A stretch of 64,000 nucleotides of DNA from Pelosinus baikalensis (GCF_020819555.1 NZ_JAJHJB010000007.1:62001-126000); one strand, 5' to 3'; positions 18,957 to 26,975 are shown, counted from the stretch's first letter. Numbers and translations are program-made. Notes: a model not told the origin generated them from the letters alone.

Positions 18957-20099
18957 GTGAAAGAGAAAGATTTTGCTACAAAATTATTGCATGTCGGAGT
19001 GGAAATAGATGCCCATACGGGAGCGGTGAGTACACCGATCTATCAGGTTTCCACTTTTCATCAGAATATTGATCAGCCACAAGAATATGAATATTCTCGG
19101 TCGGGTAATCCCACACGTAAGGCGCTGGAAACAACTATCGCTGAATTAGAAGAGGGAATTGCCGGTTTTGCATTTGCCTCTGGTATTGCTGCTGTTTCAA
19201 CTGCACTATTATTATTTCAGCAGGGAGATCATATCTTGGCACCGAAGGATGTGTATGGCGGTACCTATCGCTTGTTAAGCAAGGTGTGTGGTAAATGGGG
19301 AATTGACCATACGTTTGTTGATACTACCGATTTAAAAGAAATTGAAAAAGCTGTAAAAAGCAATACAAAGGCGATCGTATTGGAAAGTCCATCAAATCCT
19401 TTGCTAAAAGTAAGTGATTTGCCGCAAATTTGTGCTTGGGCGAAGAGCAAAGGTATTATTACCATTGTAGATAATACTTTTATGACACCTTATTTACAAA
19501 GACCTTTAACCTTTGGCGCCGATATTGTAGTGCATAGTGCCACTAAGTTTTTAGCTGGGCATAGTGATGTAGTAGCTGGATTGATTGCGACCAATAGTAA
19601 AAAACTTGCCGATGAATTGTATTTTTTGCAAAATGCATTAGGTGCCGTTTTGGGACCTCAAGATTGTTGGTTAACAATGAGGGGAATCAAAACATTAAAA
19701 GTGAGAATGGATCATTCACAACAGGCGGCATTAAAAATTGCTAAAGCACTAGCTGAACATCCAAATGTGAAAGCCGTTCACTACCCGGGCTTACCAGAAG
19801 ATCCCGGATATGAATTATTAAAAGGGCAAGCTGCAGGATTTGGTGCTGTATTATCATTTGAAGTGGAATCCGCTGCGCTAGCAAAGCGAATTATGCGGAA
19901 TGTGAAGCTGTCAGCAGTTGCTGTGAGTCTTGGCAGTGTGGAATCTATTTTGTCTTATCCTGTATCCATGTCTCATGCAGCCATAGAACCTCATGTTCGC
20001 CAGGCACTAGGTATCAGTGATGGTTTATTGCGATTATCTGTAGGCTTAGAAGATGCAAATGATCTTTTGGCAGATTTAACATCGGCAATGGAGGAGTAA
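18957..20099 (+). CDS. metC: Cystathionine beta-lyase MetC-like PLP enzyme
   Basis: About 380 residues and paralogous to the preceding gene. EYEYSRSGNPTR, FASGIAAVSTALLL, the PLP-binding Lys197 in HSATKFLAGHSD and AVSLGSVESILSYP followed by MSHAAI match the B. subtilis MetC branch, which splits cystathionine to homocysteine, pyruvate and ammonia. A cystathionine gamma-lyase role, the reverse transsulfuration, cannot be excluded from sequence. The second GTG (18957) has GGTGA at 5 bases, whereas the first GTG is part of that site. It is 56 bases after metB and 4 bases before the DUF2292 gene, so one transcript under the SAM riboswitch is expected. Confidence 0.88.
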   Translation: MKEKDFATKLLHVGVEIDAHTGAVSTPIYQVSTFHQNIDQPQEYEYSRSGNPTRKALETTIAELEEGIAGFAFASGIAAVSTALLLFQQGDHILAPKDVYGGTYRLLSKVCGKWGIDHTFVDTTDLKEIEKAVKSNTKAIVLESPSNPLLKVSDLPQICAWAKSKGIITIVDNTFMTPYLQRPLTFGADIVVHSATKFLAGHSDVVAGLIATNSKKLADELYFLQNALGAVLGPQDCWLTMRGIKTLKVRMDHSQQAALKIAKALAEHPNVKAVHYPGLPEDPGYELLKGQAAGFGAVLSFEVESAALAKRIMRNVKLSAVAVSLGSVESILSYPVSMSHAAIEPHVRQALGISDGLLRLSVGLEDANDLLADLTSAMEE

Positions 20100-20103
20100 G
20101 AGT

Positions 20104-20445
20104 ATGCAAGAAAAAATCTCATTTCCTGCAAAAGCATTAGCAGTAATTGATCAGAGTATACAAAATATTAGTTTTGGTGAGATTGTTCTAATTGTTCAAG
20201 ACGGACATATTATTCAAATTGAACGTACAGAAAAAATTATTATTTCTAGTCAGAAGAACTTTCAGCAAGGGAAAAAGAATACAGAAGAAATTAACCTTCT
20301 TCGTAAAAAAATTTTAGGGGAATTATCGCATTTACAATATGGTCAACTAGTTGTAAAAATCAAGGATGGTAAGGCAGTGCAGATTGAAAAAACAGAAAAA
20401 CGGCGTTTCCCAGAGGTAGAAGGTGTTTATGGTGATGGTATATAA
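20104..20445 (+). CDS. Tandem DUF2292 (YezD-like) small protein
   Basis: A protein of 113 residues containing two copies of one motif: residues about 10-45 (SIQNISFGEIVLIVQDGHII then QIERTEK) and 70-103 (LSHLQYGQLVVKIKDGKAVQ then IEKTEK), joined by a charged linker. The repeat matches the short YezD/DUF2292 family, usually a single unit of about 55 residues near sulfur-amino-acid genes in Firmicutes. Molecular function is unknown. It lies 4 bases after metC with GAGGAG before its ATG, so it is co-expressed with methionine synthesis. The doubled domain is the odd feature. Confidence 0.75.
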   Translation: MQEKISFPAKALAVIDQSIQNISFGEIVLIVQDGHIIQIERTEKIIISSQKNFQQGKKNTEEINLLRKKILGELSHLQYGQLVVKIKDGKAVQIEKTEKRRFPEVEGVYGDGI

Positions 20446-20460
20446 AAGCAGGTGACATAG

Positions 20461-20472
20461 GTGAAATTTCAC
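20461..20472. promoter_or_regulatory. 12-base palindrome GTGAAATTTCAC
   Basis: A perfect palindrome between the DUF2292 gene and the cysK promoter, about 55 bases upstream of the TTGACA. It may be an operator; the regulator is unknown. The mirror copy is at 7759-7770. Confidence 0.3.
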
Positions 20473-20525
20473 AGGTCAAGACTCGTATTTCAACGCAATT
20501 TTACTTTTTAAAATATAATATTAAA

Positions 20526-20555
20526 TTGACAAAGTGGAGTATTTATGATTAAATA
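20526..20555 (+). promoter_or_regulatory. Probable cysK promoter
   Basis: TTGACA at 20526-20531 is followed after 17-18 bases by TTAAAT/TAAATA. The -35 is perfect and the -10 is weak, suggesting an activated promoter. The mirror copy is at 7676-7705. Confidence 0.5.
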
Positions 20556-20573
20556 TGCTTATAATATTATTAG

Positions 20574-20637
20574 TTAGCCGATTAGAAAACTGAAGGCTAA
20601 GGAAATGTTCTTTTGTAGGACTTCCTTAGCCTTTTTC
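20574..20637 (+). promoter_or_regulatory. Possible attenuator in the cysK leader
   Basis: AAGGCTAAGGAA (20593-20604) pairs with TTCCTTAGCC and is followed by TTTTTC, a clear intrinsic terminator upstream of the start codon. TTAGCC (20574-20579) can instead pair with GGCTAA (20595-20600) in the terminator 5' strand, an antiterminator arrangement. No known riboswitch or T-box consensus is visible. Confidence 0.55.
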
Positions 20638-20687
20638 TTTTCTGTCAAAAAAATAAATATAAAAATAAAAAATGGGGGTCGTGTAAC

Positions 20688-21629
20688 ATGGCTAAGATTG
20701 CAAAACAGTTGACTGATCTTATTGGCAATACGCCGCTGCTGGAACTTACTAAATATAATGGTGAAAAGGGCTTGGCTGCAAAAGTAATTGCTAAATTAGA
20801 GTATTTCAATCCGCTCAGCAGTGTAAAAGATCGTATTGGTTACGCTATGATTGCGGATGCAGAAAAGCAAGGATTAATTAATAAAGATACAATAATAATT
20901 GAACCTACCAGCGGTAACACTGGTATTGCTTTAGCCTTTGTAGCTGCAGCACGAGGCTATAAATTAGTATTGTGTATGCCAGATACAATGAGTATCGAAA
21001 GACGGAATCTTTTAAAAGCTTTAGGCGCTGAACTGGTATTAACTCCTGGGGCAGAAGGGATGAAAGGAGCTATCGGTAAGGCAGAGCAACTGGCTGCAGA
21101 AAATAGCAACTCCATTATCCTACAACAATTTAAGAACCCATCCAATCCGGAAATACATAGGCAGACTACTGCTGAAGAAATCTGGAGAGACACGGATGGA
21201 GAAGTCGATATCTTTATTTCTGGTGTAGGTACTGGCGGTACGATCACAGGTGTGGCTGAAGTACTAAAGAAAAAGAAACCAAGTGTTAAGATTGTTGCTG
21301 TTGAACCTTTTGATTCACCTGTTTTATCAGGAGGCAAACCAGGTCCTCATAAAATTCAAGGCATTGGTGCTGGGTTTGTTCCTGCTGTAATTAACCTTGA
21401 CGTTATAGATGAAATTTTTGGTGTTCGTAATGAAGATGCTTTTGCAACTTCCAGGGAACTTGGTAAAACAGAAGGCTTATTAGTAGGGATTTCAAGCGGT
21501 GCAGCAGTTTATGCAGCTGTTCAGATCGCAGCACGTCCTGAGAACAAAGGAAAAAACATTGTTGTCTTATTGCCTGACTCAGGAGAACGATACTTGTCTA
21601 ATCCAGAGCTTTTTCAACAAGAGTCTTAA
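20688..21629 (+). CDS. cysK: Cysteine synthase A (O-acetylserine sulfhydrylase)
   Basis: A 313-residue fold-type II PLP enzyme of normal length, forming cysteine from O-acetylserine and sulfide in the cytosol. It has IGNTPLLEL, PLP-binding Lys47 in NPLSSVKDRIG, the substrate loop TSGNTG (74-79), the phosphate-binding GTGGTITG near residue 183 and the C-terminal LLPDSGERYLS. It lacks the extra domains of cystathionine beta-synthase. ATG 20688 follows GGGGGTCGTGTA; the site is GGGG rather than GGAGG. It has its own promoter and a possible attenuator, so its control is separate from the SAM operon 240 bases upstream. Confidence 0.95.
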   Translation: MAKIAKQLTDLIGNTPLLELTKYNGEKGLAAKVIAKLEYFNPLSSVKDRIGYAMIADAEKQGLINKDTIIIEPTSGNTGIALAFVAAARGYKLVLCMPDTMSIERRNLLKALGAELVLTPGAEGMKGAIGKAEQLAAENSNSIILQQFKNPSNPEIHRQTTAEEIWRDTDGEVDIFISGVGTGGTITGVAEVLKKKKPSVKIVAVEPFDSPVLSGGKPGPHKIQGIGAGFVPAVINLDVIDEIFGVRNEDAFATSRELGKTEGLLVGISSGAAVYAAVQIAARPENKGKNIVVLLPDSGERYLSNPELFQQES

Positions 21630-22101
21630 GATATAGCTTTGATATAGACATTTAGCTCGCAGCTTATTTATAAAGAAGACTTGATTCAGATGGAGTTTTA
21701 ACTCCACCTGAATCTTTAGTCGCACTTATACAGGGACCTAGTCGCTCTTAAGTCCCGCTTGGAGAAGATGGGAGTCTTAGAGCGACTTGGTCATCGGATA
21801 AAAGAGAACGAATGCCATAGTTTATTTCAAGTATCCCAATTTCCTTATACGCTTGTTGGGATACTTTGTTATGAATTGTGGCATTTTGTGTTGCGCGGAA
21901 ATTAGAATTCCAAGGGAAGGAAACTTGAAATGAGAGAATTTTCAGCGAATACGCATAAATATAATTCCTCGTCATTGTCAGGTACCATTTGGAATGGTAT
22001 AATGAATTGAATTAAAAGTAGCTCTGCCTTGTGTACAGCAGAGCTTTGTTTAAGTTTGTGCTTTGACCATCATTCAGTATATGTAGGACGGTGAATGTAA
22101 T
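21630..22101. other. Gene-free interval with three hairpins
   Basis: GATTCAG-type arms (21683-21714) enclose TGGAGT and ACTCCA around TTTA, probably the end of cysK transcription. AGTCGCTCT (21740) pairs with AGAGCGACT (near 21778). AGTATCCCAA (21830-21839) pairs with TTGGGATACT (21856-21865), followed by TTTGTT. A 75-codon reverse frame spans them but has no coding character or ribosome-binding site. Confidence 0.6.
21975..22003 (+). promoter_or_regulatory. Promoter of the dipeptidase-tetR operon
   Basis: TTGTCA, 17 bases, TATAAT (21998-22003). The leader contains the hairpin AGCTCTGC/GCAGAGCT (22020-22045) followed by TTTGTTT, which might attenuate transcription. Confidence 0.65.
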
Positions 22102-23037
22102 ATGAAAATTATTGATTTACATTGTGATACAATACTGCACTTAATGGATCAACCGCATTTGAATTTATATCATAATAATCTAAGTGTAGATATAGAAAAA
22201 TTACAAGCTGGTAATGCTTTGGCACAATTTTTTGCATTGTATATTGATTTAGCAAAGCAAGAAAATCCATTACAGTATTGTTTAAGTATGGTTGATGTTT
22301 TTCATCGAGAGATGAAGATTCAGCAGCCATATATTGCCCTAGCACAGAATTATCAGGATCTGCTTTTTAATCAGCAAGCTGGAAAAATATCTGCCTTTCT
22401 TACGATTGAAGAAGGGGGAGCTTTACAAGGGCGCTTGGAGAATCTGCGGAATTTTTATCGGTTGGGTGTGCGGCTACTGACATTGACTTGGAATTACCCT
22501 AATGAGATTGGTTATCCCAATGTTGAAGAACGGTATGGGGTGCAGGGCTTAACGGATTTTGGTAAAGAAGTAGTTGCCCAAATGAATCATTTAGGTATGA
22601 TTATTGATGTTTCTCATCTTTCTGATCAAGGATTTTATGATGTTGCTGCCTTGTCAAACAAGCCTTTTGTTGCTTCCCATTCTAATGCCCGTGCAATCAG
22701 AGGACATCGGCGTAATCTAACTGATGATATGATTACTCTGCTGGCGCAAAAAGATGGAATCATGGGGATCAATTTTTCAGGAAACTTTTTGGCTGGATCA
22801 AATTGGAGCAAAGTGGATGATATGGTACGCCATATTAAACATGTTGTGAAGATCGGCGGTATTGATGTGGTGGCTTTAGGAACAGATTTCGATGGTATTG
22901 AATACCAGTTGGAAATCTCTCATCTTGGTAATATTGATAAATTGATAAATGCACTTGTTTGCAATGGGTTTACCACAGGCGATATCGAAAAAATTTGTTA
23001 TAAGAATGCAATAAGAATTATAAAAGAATGTTTATGA
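22102..23037 (+). CDS. Membrane dipeptidase, peptidase M19 family
   Basis: A 311-residue zinc dipeptidase of the renal dipeptidase/PepM19 family. The first zinc ligands His7 and Asp9 lie in IIDLHCDTIL; EEGGALQG holds the bridging Glu; MIIDVSHLSD and VASHSNARAI hold the distal His residues, and ALGTDFDG ends the barrel. It has no signal peptide, so it is probably cytosolic despite the family name. Members hydrolyse dipeptides, including D-amino-acid-containing ones. It sits 22 bases before a TetR gene on the same transcript, which suggests the regulator controls this operon. Confidence 0.88.
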   Translation: MKIIDLHCDTILHLMDQPHLNLYHNNLSVDIEKLQAGNALAQFFALYIDLAKQENPLQYCLSMVDVFHREMKIQQPYIALAQNYQDLLFNQQAGKISAFLTIEEGGALQGRLENLRNFYRLGVRLLTLTWNYPNEIGYPNVEERYGVQGLTDFGKEVVAQMNHLGMIIDVSHLSDQGFYDVAALSNKPFVASHSNARAIRGHRRNLTDDMITLLAQKDGIMGINFSGNFLAGSNWSKVDDMVRHIKHVVKIGGIDVVALGTDFDGIEYQLEISHLGNIDKLINALVCNGFTTGDIEKICYKNAIRIIKECL

Positions 23038-23059
23038 AATTCGTACTTTGGAGGCAGAA

Positions 23060-23686
23060 ATGAAGCATATTCGCGAAAATATTGGTTTCCATGATTCACA
23101 AAATAAACGACAGCAGATACTTGAGGCAGCTTATGCTGTATTTTCCAGCAAAGGTTACCATCGAGCTACAGTAGATGAAATTATTGCTTTAGCCGATACT
23201 GGCAAAGGTACAGTATACAATTATTTTGTCAATAAAGAACAGCTTTTTTATACCTTGATTAAGGAATGTAGTATGCCTTTTCAAGTCATTATTGAAGGTA
23301 TTGTTAATTCTTCTGATCCTCCTTTAGAAAAGGTAGAAACAATAATTAAAGCATTTCTGGAGTTTTATGCAAAGCATGCTAACTTATGGCGTGTTATGAT
23401 GCATGAAGTACGTGGATTTGGTGCTGCCGGATCATCGAATTTTACCCAAGAGCAGTTAGATAAATATCAAGCCTGTTTTTGTGAGACGATTGGTATGATT
23501 GAAAAAGTACTATTAGAAGCCCAAAGCAAAGGATTTATTCGTGAAAGCTGTGATGCTACAAGGGCTGCTCATGGTTTGTTTAGTGTTATCGTTACCTTTG
23601 TATTTCGCGATTTTGTGGATAAAAATATTGGTGAAACAGCACATACTATTACTGAACTTTTTTTGTATGGTGCAGCTGATCGGTAA
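23060..23686 (+). CDS. TetR/AcrR-family transcriptional regulator
   Basis: About 208 residues. The N-terminal TetR DNA-binding domain is clear: KRQQILEAAYAVFSSKGYHR then ATVDEIIALADTGKGTVYNY, followed by FVNKEQLFY. The remaining helices form the ligand and dimer domain, whose ligand is unknown. ATG 23060 has GGAGG at a 6-base spacing. As the second gene after the dipeptidase it may autoregulate that operon; the palindromic elements before 22000 are candidate operators. It ends near a bidirectional terminator. Confidence 0.85.
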   Translation: MKHIRENIGFHDSQNKRQQILEAAYAVFSSKGYHRATVDEIIALADTGKGTVYNYFVNKEQLFYTLIKECSMPFQVIIEGIVNSSDPPLEKVETIIKAFLEFYAKHANLWRVMMHEVRGFGAAGSSNFTQEQLDKYQACFCETIGMIEKVLLEAQSKGFIRESCDATRAAHGLFSVIVTFVFRDFVDKNIGETAHTITELFLYGAADR

Positions 23687-23740
23687 AAAAATTTGGAAAT
23701 AATTGACTCGGCAGTCAAGGGCCCAAAGCAGTTATGATAG

Positions 23741-23785
23741 AATAAAAATGAGGACTTGACCCATAGGGTCAAGTCCTTATTTTTA
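23741..23785. terminator. Bidirectional terminator after tetR
   Basis: A 12-bp perfect stem, AGGACTTGACCC/GGGTCAAGTCCT, with flanking AAAAATGA and TTATTTTTA runs. Mirror of 4446-4490. Confidence 0.85.
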
Positions 23786-23813
23786 TATGATTTTTTGCTA
23801 CGGAGCTTTAGCT

Positions 23814-23984
23814 TTAATTAAGTTGTTTGGTTATGAAAAACACGACCGCTAATAAAGGAAAAATAACCAGCAGCAACGGATTTCCGCTTTGAAATAAGAG
23901 AAATAATAAGCTAGTAGCTAATAAAGGAATAACTACCCAAATACAGAAGGCGGAAAAGAGATCGCTGATCCTTTCTCTGGCCAT
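23814..23984 (-). CDS. Small two-helix membrane protein, 56 aa
   Basis: A frame too short for routine calling. A basic N-terminus (MARERISDLFSAF) leads into two hydrophobic segments, residues about 14-31 and 36-51, split by QSGNP, and it ends ITKQLN. ATG has AGGGGGG 8 bases upstream, and a bidirectional terminator follows. A two-helix hairpin topology is implied. No family is recognised. It is isolated between the TetR and PHP genes with about 420 bases of AT-rich DNA upstream. Confidence 0.5.
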   Translation of the reverse strand: MARERISDLFSAFCIWVVIPLLATSLLFLLFQSGNPLLLVIFPLLAVVFFITKQLN

Positions 23985-24062
23985 AGTGAAAACCCCCCTG
24001 CTGTGGTATTATCCGTACAATGTTCATTGAACTATTCAATGTGACAAGCACATTGGTTGATG

Positions 24063-24125
24063 TTATACATATGAAAATATGGATTCCACTATCTTGTACA
24101 TTGGCAGATCTTCTTCATTGTTCAA
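24063..24125 (-). CDS. Possible 20-residue peptide upstream of the small membrane protein
   Basis: TTG 5 bases after GGGGGTGA opens MNNEEDLPMYKIVESIFSYV and a stop. The same leader holds CAATGTG/CACATTG (24037-24055), a 7-bp hairpin with a 5-base loop. It may be a leader peptide. Mirror of 4106-4168. Confidence 0.22.
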   Translation of the reverse strand: MNNEEDLPMYKIVESIFSYV

Positions 24126-24408
24126 TGGAATCACCCCCTATGCTAATATCATACAATTTCTTTAAAAAGGATTGTATTTATTAAGCTTGTCTTTAGTATA
24201 ATACAAAGAAAAACATTCTTCAAGAGCTTTGAATGTATACATGAAGAATATTTTAATAGTATATAAAAATACAATAGAATACAATATGAATTGGTTTTTT
24301 GAAAATTTATAGATATATAGTAAATTAGGCCATAAGCAGGATTTTCTTTCATTTTTGTATAAAATAAGAGATGGGATAAAATTGATGTGAAAATCCGGGA
24401 GGTAAAAA
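24126..24408. other. AT-rich gene-free stretch
   Basis: A very AT-rich interval between the small ORFs and the PHP gene. I see no RNA consensus; TATAAAAT near 24358 may be a -10 element for the PHP gene but has no good -35. The mirror is 3823-4105. Confidence 0.4.
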
Positions 24409-25179
24409 ATGTTATTTGATAGCCATATGCACACCTGTTTTTCTACAGATTCAAAAATGGAAATGACTGATGCTGTAGCAAGGGCAGAGAAATTAAATAT
24501 AGGAATTATTGTTACGGAACATATGGATATTGCATATCCTGAACCGATGGCTTTTATTTTTGATGTAGAAAAATATTTTTCCCAGTATGCTGCGTATCGT
24601 AATGAAAAAGTTCTGCTAGGTATAGAAATAGGTATGCGTTCGGATTGTTTAGAAGAAAATTGTCGATTGGTAGAGAGGTATCCTTTTGACTATGTCATTG
24701 GATCAGTACATGTAATTGATAATATTGATCTATATACTCCAGACTTTTATCAAGGAAGAAGTAAACAAGAAGTGTATGAACATTATTTTAATGCTATGAA
24801 ACAATGTGTGACCTGTTATGATGGTATCCATAGTTTAGGGCATATTGATTATATTGCCAGATATGCACGTTTTGCAGACCCAGAAATCTACTATAATGAA
24901 TTTAGTGATAGTATTGATGAGATTTTAACGGTTTTAGCCCAGAAAGAAAAAGCCCTGGAGATTAATACTAGGCGCTTGGGGAATAAAGCAGCAGTAGAGA
25001 CGATATTGCCGGTCTATAAGCGCTTTTATGAACTGGGAGGACGTATCGTAACAATTGGGTCCGATGCTCACCATGTTAAAGATGTTGGCAGAGATCTACA
25101 GGTAGGGTTAGAGATTGCGGAACGCTCCAATCTGAATGTTGTATACTTCAAAGAAGGGAAGGCTCAGTTTCAGAAATAA
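24409..25179 (+). CDS. PHP-domain phosphoesterase, histidinol-phosphatase (HisJ/HisK)-like
   Basis: A 256-residue protein. PHP metal-site motifs: DSHMHT (His6, His8), TEHMDI, GSVHVID, LGHIDYIARYA and GSDAHH near the C-terminus. This set matches the HisJ/HisK branch that removes phosphate from histidinol phosphate. ATG 24409 follows GGGAGG. The window's his operon encodes HisB only as the dehydratase and has no HisN-type phosphatase, so this protein is a sensible candidate for the missing step. The assignment is inference, since other PHP proteins act on nucleotides or phosphotyrosine. It is a single gene, convergent with the NlpA-like gene. Confidence 0.78.
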   Translation: MLFDSHMHTCFSTDSKMEMTDAVARAEKLNIGIIVTEHMDIAYPEPMAFIFDVEKYFSQYAAYRNEKVLLGIEIGMRSDCLEENCRLVERYPFDYVIGSVHVIDNIDLYTPDFYQGRSKQEVYEHYFNAMKQCVTCYDGIHSLGHIDYIARYARFADPEIYYNEFSDSIDEILTVLAQKEKALEINTRRLGNKAAVETILPVYKRFYELGGRIVTIGSDAHHVKDVGRDLQVGLEIAERSNLNVVYFKEGKAQFQK

Positions 25180-25212
25180 ACGAATGGTAGCTCCCTCGAA
25201 TCGCCAGATGGT

Positions 25213-25254
25213 AAAAATATCCCCTCCATATATTCTCATGGAGGGGATATTTTT
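25213..25254. terminator. Bidirectional terminator between PHP and NlpA-like genes
   Basis: A 15-bp stem AAATATCCCCTCCAT/ATGGAGGGGATATTT with an 8-base loop and A/T flanks. Mirror of 2977-3018. Confidence 0.85.
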
Positions 25255-26068
25255 ACCAAGCTGTTATTACGGTACCTTGAAAATGTTCATCCACAAAGGT
25301 TTTAATCTCTTGTGATTGATAGGCTGTAACGATTTTTTCCAGGTCCTTATGATTGATATTTTTAGCACCAGCGACTAAAAGATTTACATATGGTGAATAT
25401 ATATCTTCCAATGCTAGTGCATCTTTGGTTGGCAGCAAGTCAATTTTTGCAGCATAATTGGCATTGATAAGGACAATATCTACCTTATCGATCATCGAAG
25501 TGATCTGTGTGGCATCCATTTGTATAAAACTAAGATTCTTAGGATTCTCAACAATATCATCAAGGGTTCTTAGAGAATCTGTTGTTTTTCTGCAGACAAT
25601 AAGACCGGCTTTTTCCAATAACAGCAGGGCCCGGCTGCCATTCCATAAATCCTGAGGAATAGCAACTTTACTGCCTGTTGGCAATGCGCTAAGATTATGT
25701 ATTTTTTTAGCATAGATCCCCATTGGTAATAGAAACGTTTTAGCAATCGGAACAATTGCATAGTTGTGATCATCGAGTACTCTATCAAGATAAGGTTGAT
25801 TCTGAAAACTATTAAGACTTATTTCTCCGCGGTGTAAAGACTCATTAAGCTTGCTGTAATCAGTAAATACAACAATTTGCAGATCAATACCATCTTTTGC
25901 GACGATCGTTTTAACTAGGTTCATAATTGCAAAATGGGGACCGGCCGTAACCCCTACTTTTATTGGTCTATATACACGAATCATATGCAATGAACTATGC
26001 CATGACAGCAATGCCGCGATACTTGCCAGTATAAAAAAAGTAGTGACGATTTGTAACCGCTTCCCCAT
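25253..26068 (-). CDS. NlpA/MetQ-like substrate-binding protein with N-terminal anchor, no lipobox
   Basis: A 271-residue paralog of the adjacent MetQ: VGVTAGPHFAIMNLVKTIVA, DGIDLQIVVFTDY, NSFQNQPYLDRVLDDHNYAI, LPMGIYAKKIHNL and KVAIPQDLWNGSRALLLLEK align with the lipoprotein. The N-terminus is a hydrophobic segment without any Cys (about residues 8-26, ending SWHSSLH), so it is not lipidated and is probably membrane-anchored or a cleaved secreted form. Several pocket positions differ from MetQ (for example NDPTNGGRA becomes QDLWNGSRA), suggesting another ligand or a decoy role. It is 20 bases after metQ with its own GGAGG and ends in a terminator, so it is the last gene of the methionine-import operon. 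Confidence 0.83.
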   Translation of the reverse strand: MGKRLQIVTTFFILASIAALLSWHSSLHMIRVYRPIKVGVTAGPHFAIMNLVKTIVAKDGIDLQIVVFTDYSKLNESLHRGEISLNSFQNQPYLDRVLDDHNYAIVPIAKTFLLPMGIYAKKIHNLSALPTGSKVAIPQDLWNGSRALLLLEKAGLIVCRKTTDSLRTLDDIVENPKNLSFIQMDATQITSMIDKVDIVLINANYAAKIDLLPTKDALALEDIYSPYVNLLVAGAKNINHKDLEKIVTAYQSQEIKTFVDEHFQGTVITAW

Positions 26069-26088
26069 AAAGGTTCCCTCCAGAATGA

Positions 26089-26907
26089 TTAGAATGCTGG
26101 TATTACAGCACCTTGATATTTTTCGTTAATGAATTTTTTAACTTCGTCAGATGTTAGAGCTTTTGTTAATTTCTGAATTTCAGGGCGATTTTCGTCACCT
26201 TTACGTATGGTCAAGATATTAGCATAAGGAGAATCTTTTGGTTCGAGGAATAGAGCATCCTTAGTTGGTACTAATTTAGCTTCCAGAGCATAGTTGGTAT
26301 TGATAACAGCAATGGTTACATCTTCAAGTACACGAGGAAGTTGAGGAGCCTCTAATTCACTAATTTGAATGTTTTTAGAATTGGTTACAATATCACTTAC
26401 AGTAGCGCTAACGCCTACGCCGTCTTTTAATTTAATAAGTCCTGCCTTTTCTAAGATAGCTAGAGCACGACCGCCATTTGTAGGATCGTTAGGAATAGCT
26501 ACTTTAGCGCCAGTTGCCAATTCATTCAAATTTTTAATTTTCTTTGAATAAATTCCCATTGGTTCAATGTGAATGGCAGCAGTGTAGGTTAATGCCAAAT
26601 TACGTTCTGTTGAGAATTTATTTAAGTAAGGAATATGCTGGAAGAAGTTTGCATCCAATTCTTTTTCGGCTACTGCAATATTTGGTTTTACATAATCTGT
26701 AAACTCAACAATCTGTAAGTCGATTCCCTCTTTAGCTAAGATTGGTTTTACTACATTTAAAATTTCCGCATGAGGAACAGGAGTAGCACCAACTTTTAAT
26801 ACAGTAGTTTTAGCAGCAGGAGAAGCAGGAGCTTCTTTTTGACCGCAACCGCTTACTAATAGTCCTAGACTAAGAATTCCAATAAGAACAAGAAATAGCT
26901 TTTTCAT
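26089..26907 (-). CDS. metQ: D-/L-methionine-binding lipoprotein MetQ
   Basis: A 272-residue NlpA-family lipoprotein. The signal peptide ends in the lipobox LVSGC with lipidated Cys21, then an Ala/Pro-rich linker. The body shows VGATPVPHAEILN, QIVEFTDYVKPN, FFQHIPYLNKF, MGIYSKKIKNL and IPNDPTNGGRALAILEKAGL, which are MetQ hallmarks. It captures methionine outside the cell for MetN-MetI. ATG 26907 follows GGAGG. A small hairpin after metI (26949-26971) may give separate expression. It belongs to the SAM-riboswitch metN-metI-metQ operon. Confidence 0.95.
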   Translation of the reverse strand: MKKLFLVLIGILSLGLLVSGCGQKEAPASPAAKTTVLKVGATPVPHAEILNVVKPILAKEGIDLQIVEFTDYVKPNIAVAEKELDANFFQHIPYLNKFSTERNLALTYTAAIHIEPMGIYSKKIKNLNELATGAKVAIPNDPTNGGRALAILEKAGLIKLKDGVGVSATVSDIVTNSKNIQISELEAPQLPRVLEDVTIAVINTNYALEAKLVPTKDALFLEPKDSPYANILTIRKGDENRPEIQKLTKALTSDEVKKFINEKYQGAVIPAF

Positions 26908-26948
26908 AATAATAACCCTCCTAAGTGTATTTGGTGTTTTTTATAGAA

Positions 26949-26971
26949 AGCCTAAATCAGTAAATTAGGCT
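26949..26971 (-). terminator. Hairpin between metI and metQ
   Basis: GCCTAA/TTAGGC stem directly after the metI stop, followed by TTTCT. Weak terminator or mRNA-stability element. Mirror of 1260-1282. Confidence 0.45.
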
Positions 26972-26975
26972 GCTT

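Noticed and set aside
21748..21975. 75-codon reverse frame between cysK and the dipeptidase (and its mirror)
   Set aside because: It overlaps two hairpins, has no ribosome-binding site and its composition is not protein-like.
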